Assembly: GCA_043757045.1 (NCBI GenBank)
Contig: JAYVQC010000156.1
Coordinates: forward strand, 1-5,887
Reading direction: 5' to 3'
DNA: 5,887 nucleotides
Source of the DNA: JANNGC01 sp043757045
GTDB taxonomy: Bacteria; Verrucomicrobiota; Verrucomicrobiia; Limisphaerales; SIBH01
Shown here: in pieces, positions 1 through 5,887 of the stretch
Position numbering within the stretch: the stretch's first letter is position 1
How the letters are laid out: every line of letters begins with the position of its first letter
Made by a program: the position numbers and the translations under genes
Notes under the pieces: generated by a model
The model's input: only the letters and a program-made list of their open reading frames with translations
Database searches by the model: none
Told to the model about the DNA's origin: nothing

Positions 1-10
1 CCGCTTTTTT
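1..10 (+). terminator. Possible right arm and T-tract of an intrinsic terminator, cut by the window edge
   Basis: The window opens with CCGC followed by six T's. That is how the right arm and U-tract of a rho-independent terminator look for a plus-strand gene ending just to the left. The left arm would lie outside the window, so the stem cannot be confirmed. The same bases also form a small CCGC-T6-GCGG hairpin (1-14). A convergent terminator would fit a minus-strand gene pair ending at 68. Confidence 0.3.
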
Positions 11-67
11 GCGGGCCGACCTTGCCGCGCAACCTACGGGGAAATGCTTTTGTGTTCTCATCTCCAT

Positions 68-664
68 TTACCATTTCTCCGGCCCGCCTTTGGTGATGAA
101 AAAACCGAGCAGCACCAGCCAGCCGAGGATTTCCAGCGTGGCGAGCATCAGCGCCGCCCACAGCCGCCAGCGACCGCGCGGAATGACGCTCGTCGGTTTT
201 TTCCAGCCGACGATGGACACGATGATGGCGGCGGGCGCGGTCAGAATGCTGACGGGATAACACAGCACCAACGGAACGGCGGCCAGAAACAGCGCGGAGG
301 TGTCCCACAAAGTGCGCGCGGGTTCGAGTTCCGTCAGCTTGCCTTTCGTGCGTCCGGTCTCGACGCAGGCGGGGCAGAGATTCCGGTCGCCGAGTTTCAC
401 GTCGCAGAGCGCGCAGAGGAAACGTCCGCACGCGCCGCAGGGGACGGTGGCGCGTTTGGCCGGATGGTAGAAGCACGAGGCTTCGCCTTCGCTCAACATT
501 TGATCCAGCGGCGCGACCACGGGCGCGTTCTCGCGGAACAGCGCGGGGAAGGCGAGGACGCGCGCGACCTTGGCACACGAAGGACAGGCGGTGAGCGCGG
601 CCAGTTCCGCCGGGGACTCCGGCCACGGCTCGGAACATTTGGGACACGCAAGACGGGCGGGCAT
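68..664 (-). CDS. B-box/zinc-ribbon membrane protein of unknown function
   Basis: This gene encodes a 198-residue protein that I do not recognise as a named family member. What can be seen: an N-terminal zinc-ribbon-like pair, C7-x2-C10 and C27-x2-C30; then a B-box-like cluster, C64-x2-H67, C76-x2-C79, C84-x2-C87 and C97-x2-C100, which could bind two zinc ions; then hydrophobic segments at about 123-154 (long enough for a hairpin or two helices) and 167-190, ending in a short charged tail. Bacterial proteins with a B-box-like zinc finger followed by membrane helices are common and mostly uncharacterised; the zinc part is probably cytoplasmic. The start is fixed by the overlap: ATG at 664-662 shares its A with the TGA of the upstream gene (TGATG), which implies translational coupling. 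The open frame continues upstream, but there it only runs antisense-free through the preceding gene in another frame, so the longer version is rejected. It ends in TAA at 70-68. Confidence 0.8.
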   Translation of the reverse strand: MPARLACPKCSEPWPESPAELAALTACPSCAKVARVLAFPALFRENAPVVAPLDQMLSEGEASCFYHPAKRATVPCGACGRFLCALCDVKLGDRNLCPACVETGRTKGKLTELEPARTLWDTSALFLAAVPLVLCYPVSILTAPAAIIVSIVGWKKPTSVIPRGRWRLWAALMLATLEILGWLVLLGFFITKGGPEKW

Positions 665-1833
665 CAGTTGGTTGGCGTCGGTTGCAGATCGCGGAAGTTG
701 TCGTCGTAGAGGTGAGCCATCATCGCGAAGTAGAGCGGCACGGTGATAAGCATGCCGACGAGGCAGGCCAATGCGCCCGCGCTGGAAATGAGGCCGCCGA
801 CAAAGATGAACAGCAGCGTCATGCCCCAGTTGCCCCAGGTTTTGGAAACCACCTTCCGGCTCAGGCGCATGGCGGGCCAGAAGTTCATCCCCTTGTCCAT
901 GATGAGCAGCATGGAGTGCGTCCAACAGACGGTCAGATAGACGATGGCCGCGAAGGTGACGAGTCCGGCGATGACGAGGCCGATGATCAGGCCCACGCCC
1001 GCGCCGCTGGCGAAGGGATTGCCACCGCCTCCGCCCGCCGACAGTCCGCCCAACCCCAGGCCCGCCACGACGGCGACGGGGATGAGGCACGAGAAAATTA
1101 GCAGCGTCTGCACGAGCGAGGCGAGGAACAGTTGCAGGAAGCACCGGCTGAAACCGGCGAAGACATCGCCCACGCCAGCCTGCTCGCCCCGCGCGAGCCG
1201 GAGAAAATACCAGAACACCCCGCCGGTCAGCGGTCCCACGTAAAGTGGTTGGATCAAAGCATTCACAAAGTTCATTGCTGGGACGACGAGGGCCGCCCCG
1301 GCGGTGACGGCGTAACCGGCCAGAAATACCAGGCCGGCCAGCAGCGTCGCACCGATGACGGAACCGGCGTTGTTCTTGAAGAGGTTCCAGCCGCGCTCCA
1401 GACAGGCGCCGATTTCCACACGGTAATCCCGCGCGAGCAATTGCTCCTCGTTGATCCAGACGCCCGCGACCGAGGCCGGGGCCGCACCTTCCGAGAGACG
1501 TTGCACGAGAATGGGTTTGCACGCGGCGCAGACGTTGCGGTCGGCGAGGCGGATCACTTCATCGGGCGGAAAACTCTTTCCGCACTCGGCGCACAACACA
1601 TGGCCGGGCGCGGCGGCGGCGTTGGCAATAGGCGGCGCGGCGGAATACGCGGCGGCGGAAGGCGCGGGCGGCAGCAGCTCGGGCGGGACTTGCGCGAGCG
1701 GAACCCAGTTGGTCAGGCGCGCTTCCCACACGAGCGTCGTGGGCTGCACGGTGCCGCTGGCGATGAGCGCTCGGAATTGTTCCTCGGTGAAGGGGCCGGA
1801 CTGTTGGCCATCAGCGGCGTGATACCAGTTCAT
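664..1833 (-). CDS. GYF_2-domain, zinc-site, multi-pass membrane protein
   Basis: The product is 389 residues long. Residues 2-50 look like a GYF_2 (DUF4339) domain: WY at 3-4, GPF at 13-15, W36 and W43, a pattern known as a peptide-binding module in bacterial membrane proteins. A Pro/Ala-rich linker (51-77) leads to a small zinc site, C81-x2-C84 and C102-x2-C105. After an amphipathic stretch come hydrophobic segments at about 157-185, 192-212, 233-262, 277-305 and 338-376, with a glycine-rich loop at 257-279. The membrane part resembles the loosely defined bacterial families of DUF4013/DUF975 type, but I cannot assign it. I chose ATG 1833 because the GYF_2 domain begins there; the open frame extends 23 codons further with Arg/Pro-rich sequence of no family character. 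There is no clear Shine-Dalgarno sequence. It overlaps the next gene by one base, so the two very likely form an operon. A role in membrane sensing or protein assembly is only a guess. Confidence 0.82.
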   Translation of the reverse strand: MNWYHAADGQQSGPFTEEQFRALIASGTVQPTTLVWEARLTNWVPLAQVPPELLPPAPSAAAYSAAPPIANAAAAPGHVLCAECGKSFPPDEVIRLADRNVCAACKPILVQRLSEGAAPASVAGVWINEEQLLARDYRVEIGACLERGWNLFKNNAGSVIGATLLAGLVFLAGYAVTAGAALVVPAMNFVNALIQPLYVGPLTGGVFWYFLRLARGEQAGVGDVFAGFSRCFLQLFLASLVQTLLIFSCLIPVAVVAGLGLGGLSAGGGGGNPFASGAGVGLIIGLVIAGLVTFAAIVYLTVCWTHSMLLIMDKGMNFWPAMRLSRKVVSKTWGNWGMTLLFIFVGGLISSAGALACLVGMLITVPLYFAMMAHLYDDNFRDLQPTPTN

Positions 1834-1886
1834 GATTTTTCTTGGGTGGAGTTGGTTCGGGAAAGCGGGACGCGGGGCGGCGCGGC

Positions 1887-1904
1887 GTTTGCAGCGAGGC
1901 AAAC
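1887..1904. repeat. Inverted repeat, 6-bp stem
   Basis: GTTTGC (1887-1892) and GCAAAC (1899-1904) form a perfect 6-bp stem around a 6-base loop, in the spacer between uvrB and the GYF_2 gene and about 55 bases upstream of the latter's ATG. It could be an operator or an mRNA hairpin; nothing more can be said from sequence alone. Confidence 0.35.
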
Positions 1905-1941
1905 TCGTCTCCGGTGCGGTGGCCCGGTTTCTCGTCGCACG

Positions 1942-1960
1942 AATTCATCGGGGATGAATT
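1942..1960. repeat. Perfect 8-bp inverted repeat with 3-base loop
   Basis: AATTCATC (1942-1949), loop GGG, then GATGAATT (1953-1960) are perfectly complementary. The arms are AT-rich within a GC-rich spacer, which makes the repeat stand out. It lies about 110 bases upstream of the GYF_2 gene and about 80 bases after the uvrB stop. No U-tract follows on either strand, so an operator or RNA-processing hairpin is as likely as a terminator. Confidence 0.45.
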
Positions 1961-2020
1961 TGATGCGCGGAGAATGCGCGAGCGGTGTGCGGGTGAAAAG
2001 TGTTTTCCTGTAAACTCGTG

Positions 2021-2038
2021 GCGCGCGGGTCCGCACGC
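2021..2038 (-). terminator. Weak terminator-like hairpin after uvrB
   Basis: GCGCGCGG (2021-2028) and CCGCACGC (2031-2038) can pair with one mismatch and a tight loop, beginning five bases after the uvrB stop codon. The stem is GC-rich, but the following transcript has only a short U-run, so termination is uncertain. If it does not terminate, uvrB could read through into the GYF_2 gene 209 bases downstream. Confidence 0.3.
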
Positions 2039-2042
2039 ACGC

Positions 2043-4208
<2,166 letters not shown>

Positions 4209-4218
4209 GAGCGCGCGC

Positions 4219-4247
4219 AAGCTAGGAGTGAGGTGCAGACGTGTCAA
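4219..4247 (-). promoter_or_regulatory. uvrB promoter (sigma-70 type), predicts near-leaderless mRNA
   Basis: On the minus strand a perfect -35 box TTGACA (4247-4242) is followed by a 17-base spacer and TAGCTT (4224-4219). TAGCTT keeps the three most conserved -10 positions, T1, A2 and T6. Exactly ten bases separate the -10 from the uvrB ATG, so transcription should begin about 2-5 bases before the start codon. This explains the missing ribosome binding site. Confidence 0.65.
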
Positions 4248-4308
4248 CGAACGGGCCGGACTGCTGCTCGGCACGCCACACTTCCCGCTTCACTCACCAA
4301 AAAATTGC

Positions 4309-4338
4309 TTGGGCGCAAATTCCCGGCGTGACTATCCT
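4309..4338 (+). promoter_or_regulatory. Candidate mutarotase promoter, predicts near-leaderless mRNA
   Basis: TTGGGC (4309-4314), an 18-base spacer and TATCCT (4333-4338) form a plausible sigma-70 promoter with a weak -35 and a good -10. The -10 ends ten bases before ATG 4349, the same spacing as the divergent uvrB promoter. No Shine-Dalgarno sequence lies before the ATG. Confidence 0.4.
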
Positions 4339-4348
4339 GCGTGAACCT

Positions 4349-5251
4349 ATGGCGAACGGCAACGCACTCGAAGCTCTGCGGCGGTTTGAAATCCCCGGAC
4401 GCGTCTCCATTATCGAAGGCAACGGCGAGCTGCCGAAAGTCGAAGTGACCAGCGACAAGGCGCGGGCCGAGATTTATCTCCACGGCGCGCACGTCACAAA
4501 TTTCCAAATCAACGGCCAGCCGCCGCTGCTCTTCATGAGCCAGTGCAGCCGCTTCGCGCCCCAACAGGCCATCCGCGGCGGTGTGCCGATCATCCTCCCG
4601 TGGTTCGGGCCGCGCGAGGGCGAGCCGGCCCATGGTTTCGCGCGCCAGACGAACTGGGTGTTGCACGAGACCAGCGCGCTGCCCAGCGGCGGGGCCACGC
4701 TGCGTTTCAGTCTGCCCGAGACGAGTGCGGGCGGAATGTGGCCGCCGTTCACCGCGAACTACGTCGTGACCGTGACGGATCAACTCAAGCTCGATCTCAT
4801 CATCACCAACTGCGCGCGGGATCAGCAGTTCACGTTCGAGAATTGTCTCCACACCTACTTCACCGTCGGCGACATCACACAGGCGGTCGTGGTGGGTTTG
4901 AAGGGGGCGAGCTATCTCGACAAGGTGGAGAATTACGAGGCGAAGACCGAGCCGTTCAGCGAGATTCGTTTCGACTCCGAAGTGGACCGCACTTACCTCG
5001 ATACGACGGGCAAGGTGGAAATCCGTGACCGGGCGTTGCAACGAAAAATTCTCATCGAGAAATCCGGCTCCAACTCCACCGTGGTCTGGAATCCCTGGAT
5101 TGCGAAGGCGGCGCAGATGCCCGATTTCGGCGACGACGAATATCAGCAGATGGTCTGCGTGGAATCGGGCAACGTGGGGCGGAACAAAATTACGCTCGCG
5201 CCCGGACGCTCCTCGCTGCTGCGGGTGGTGTTGAGCAGCGAGAGTTTTTGA
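4349..5251 (+). CDS. D-hexose-6-phosphate mutarotase (YeaD/aldose 1-epimerase family)
   Basis: Members of this family interconvert the alpha and beta anomers of glucose 6-phosphate and related hexose phosphates in the cytoplasm, feeding glycolysis and glycogen or pentose metabolism. The 300-residue product is close to E. coli YeaD (about 294) and shows the family landmarks in order: LHGAHVTNF near 44-52, RGGVPIILPWFG at 76-87, PAHGFAR with H95, the catalytic-histidine motif LHTYFTVGDI at 167-176 (H168), the VDRTY motif at 212-216, and VCVESGNV at 269-276 with E272 as the likely general base. It has no signal peptide or membrane segment. ATG 4349 is preferred because the family N-terminus fits it and a -10 box lies ten bases upstream; the frame is open back to a GTG at 4241, but that stretch overlaps the uvrB promoter. 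It is transcribed divergently from uvrB with 140 bases between the starts. Exact substrate preference cannot be read from sequence. Confidence 0.9.
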   Translation: MANGNALEALRRFEIPGRVSIIEGNGELPKVEVTSDKARAEIYLHGAHVTNFQINGQPPLLFMSQCSRFAPQQAIRGGVPIILPWFGPREGEPAHGFARQTNWVLHETSALPSGGATLRFSLPETSAGGMWPPFTANYVVTVTDQLKLDLIITNCARDQQFTFENCLHTYFTVGDITQAVVVGLKGASYLDKVENYEAKTEPFSEIRFDSEVDRTYLDTTGKVEIRDRALQRKILIEKSGSNSTVVWNPWIAKAAQMPDFGDDEYQQMVCVESGNVGRNKITLAPGRSSLLRVVLSSESF

Positions 5252-5284
5252 GCGGACCCCGGGGGGATCCTTCGATGGCGGAAC

Positions 5285-5306
5285 TTTCGGCCTGTTTCAG
5301 CCGGAA
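5285..5306 (+). terminator. Hairpin downstream of the mutarotase gene
   Basis: TTTCGGC (5285-5291) pairs with GCCGGAA (5300-5306) through seven base pairs including one G-U, around an 8-base loop, 34 bases after the mutarotase stop codon. No U-tract follows, so it is at best a weak or rho-assisted terminator for the plus strand. Confidence 0.35.
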
Positions 5307-5334
5307 CGATGCAGATGAAACCGGCCATGCCTCA

Positions 5335-5370
5335 CGCTAAGGTCGCGAAGGGCGTAAAGGATGCGCAAAT
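5335..5370. repeat. Degenerate 9-base tandem repeat (CGCnAAGGn-like, four units)
   Basis: Four successive 9-base units can be read: CGCTAAGGT, CGCGAAGGG, CGTAAAGGA and the more diverged TGCGCAAAT. They sit in the convergent spacer between the mutarotase and HU genes and end ten bases before the HU stop codon. Short CGCAAAGG-type arrays are, as far as I recall, scattered through intergenic DNA of many GC-rich bacteria; their role is unknown. This copy looks decayed. Confidence 0.5.
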
Positions 5371-5379
5371 TTTTCTCCG

Positions 5380-5703
5380 TCAGGCACTGGGGCGCGGCTC
5401 GGACGGCGGGGCTGCAGTGGGGACGAGCCGCCCGACGACGACGGCCATTTCCTTGCCGGGCTTGAACTTCGCCACGGCGCGGGCGGGCACGGGATATTCC
5501 TTGGCCGGGTCGGCGGGGTTGCGGCCCATGCGCGGTTTGCGGCGACGCACCTCGAAGACGCCAAAATTTCGCAGTTCGACGCGTTCCTCGCGCCCGAGGC
5601 TGTCAATGATGGACGCGAAAAGGGTTTCGACGGCGTCCATGGCCTGCGCCTGACTCAAGCCGACTTTCTCACTGACCCGCAACACGATGTCATGTTTTGT
5701 CAT
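5380..5703 (-). CDS. HU/IHF-family DNA-binding protein
   Basis: This is a small nucleoid-associated protein that would dimerise, bind the DNA minor groove and bend DNA. The 107 residues show the whole fold: N-terminal helices (MTKHDIVLRVSEKVGLS at 1-17, then AMDAVETLFASIIDSL at 21-36), the VELRNFGVFEV strand motif at 42-52, the DNA-binding arm with RMGRNP at 58-63 (P63 is the intercalating proline position), and the closing VAKFKPGKEM at 77-86. Typical HU proteins end near here; this one adds about 21 residues rich in Pro, Ala and Ser. ATG 5703 is chosen because a GAGGA ribosome binding site lies six bases upstream; the alternative TTG at 5709 would abut that site. Whether it acts as HU (non-specific) or IHF-like (site-specific, heterodimer) cannot be settled. 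It has its own promoter and converges on the mutarotase gene. Confidence 0.95.
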   Translation of the reverse strand: MTKHDIVLRVSEKVGLSQAQAMDAVETLFASIIDSLGREERVELRNFGVFEVRRRKPRMGRNPADPAKEYPVPARAVAKFKPGKEMAVVVGRLVPTAAPPSEPRPSA

Positions 5704-5709
5704 AGGCAA

Positions 5710-5714
5710 TCCTC
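5710..5714 (-). promoter_or_regulatory. Ribosome binding site of the HU gene
   Basis: GAGGA on the minus strand, six bases before ATG 5703. It decides the start codon and is the only clear Shine-Dalgarno sequence in the window. Confidence 0.7.
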
Positions 5715-5745
5715 GGATGTTTGAACTGCGTTGAAAGCTAGGCGG

Positions 5746-5774
5746 ATTAAGCTCCGCGCGGGGAAAACGGTCAA
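5746..5774 (-). promoter_or_regulatory. Candidate HU promoter
   Basis: On the minus strand TTGACC (5774-5769, five of six matches to the -35 consensus) and CTTAAT (5751-5746, four of six to the -10) are separated by 17 bases. Transcription would start near 5739, giving a leader of about 35 bases that contains the GAGGA site. The weak point is the poor second base of the -10. Confidence 0.5.
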
Positions 5775-5811
5775 GCGGCGAGTTGGCGCCGGGTGTGATT
5801 AGAAGTGGCGG

Positions 5812-5887
5812 TCAGTTGCGGGCGTGTTGGGGTTGAGTCCAGTAGGAGTCCCAGCGTTGATTGGCGCGGGCCACGCGCAAACCCAGC
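5812..5887 (-). CDS. C-terminal end of an unidentified protein (partial)
   Basis: The last 24 codons of a minus-strand frame enter from the right edge and end in TGA at 5814-5812. The peptide reads LGLRVARANQRWDSY, then W, T, Q, P, Q, H, A, R, N. The aromatic and polar mix looks like real protein rather than a GC-rich shadow frame. The GLRVAR segment recalls the closing GFRVAR motif of SUMF1/formylglycine-generating-enzyme-like domains, which are frequent in PVC bacteria, but the fragment is far too short to be sure. It lies 108 bases upstream of the HU gene on the same strand; the HU promoter candidate in between suggests separate transcription. Confidence 0.5.
   Translation of the reverse strand, partial: LGLRVARANQRWDSYWTQPQHARN

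Noticed and set aside
1..67. Minus-strand open frame from ATG 67-65 (MEMRTQKHFPVGC and on) running off the left edge, directly after the B-box gene stop
   Set aside because: Only 22 codons are visible, there is no convincing ribosome binding site, and the T6 tract at 5-10 instead suggests a terminator for a convergent gene. It could be a third operon gene, but cannot be supported.
665..1522. Upstream extension of the B-box gene frame to 1522
   Set aside because: It lies wholly over the GYF_2 gene in another frame and is Arg/Gly-rich; the TGATG junction at 664 gives the natural start.
4244..5041. Minus-strand open frame of 265 codons opposite the mutarotase gene
   Set aside because: Antisense shadow; all mutarotase motifs are on the plus strand in a single frame.
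5252..5275. CCCCGGGG palindrome and GGATCC just after the mutarotase stop
   Set aside because: Too short a loop to form a hairpin and of a size expected by chance in GC-rich DNA.

Overview
The window reads as an ordinary stretch of chromosome from a GC-rich, Gram-negative-type bacterium. The style of the genes suggests Verrucomicrobiota or a related PVC lineage: a GYF_2 plus zinc-ribbon membrane protein next to a B-box zinc-finger membrane protein, an HU/IHF protein with a proline-rich tail, and little use of Shine-Dalgarno sequences. That assignment is an inference from gene style, because no marker here fixes the phylum.

Layout from left to right. At the extreme left edge there is a possible terminator arm with a T6 tract. 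Positions 68-1833 (minus strand) hold two overlapping genes joined by a TGATG stop/start. The upstream one is a 389-residue GYF_2, CxxC zinc-site, multi-pass membrane protein. The downstream one is a 198-residue double zinc-binding, two-helix membrane protein. They probably work together at the membrane, but their function is unknown. A 209-base spacer carrying three inverted repeats separates them from uvrB (2043-4208, minus strand), the damage-recognition and helicase-like subunit of nucleotide excision repair. uvrB is complete but carries an unexpected in-frame insertion of about 37 codons at the junction of its two motor domains. Divergent from uvrB is a 300-residue D-hexose-6-phosphate mutarotase (YeaD/aldose 1-epimerase family) at 4349-5251. 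A 128-base convergent spacer follows, with a hairpin and a degenerate 9-base tandem repeat. Next come an HU/IHF-type nucleoid protein (5380-5703, minus strand) with a good promoter and ribosome binding site, and the last 24 codons of another minus-strand gene at the right edge.

The two observations most worth checking are as follows. First, the uvrB insertion has codon use clearly different from its flanks, contains a hairpin, and has a near-direct repeat at one end; it resembles the in-frame palindromic elements known from Rickettsia. Second, the 140-base divergent uvrB/mutarotase spacer appears to hold two back-to-back promoters, each with its -10 box ending exactly 10 bases before the ATG. 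This predicts leaderless or nearly leaderless mRNAs and fits the absence of a Shine-Dalgarno sequence at both genes. I see no CRISPR array, RNA gene, intact mobile element or defence system here.
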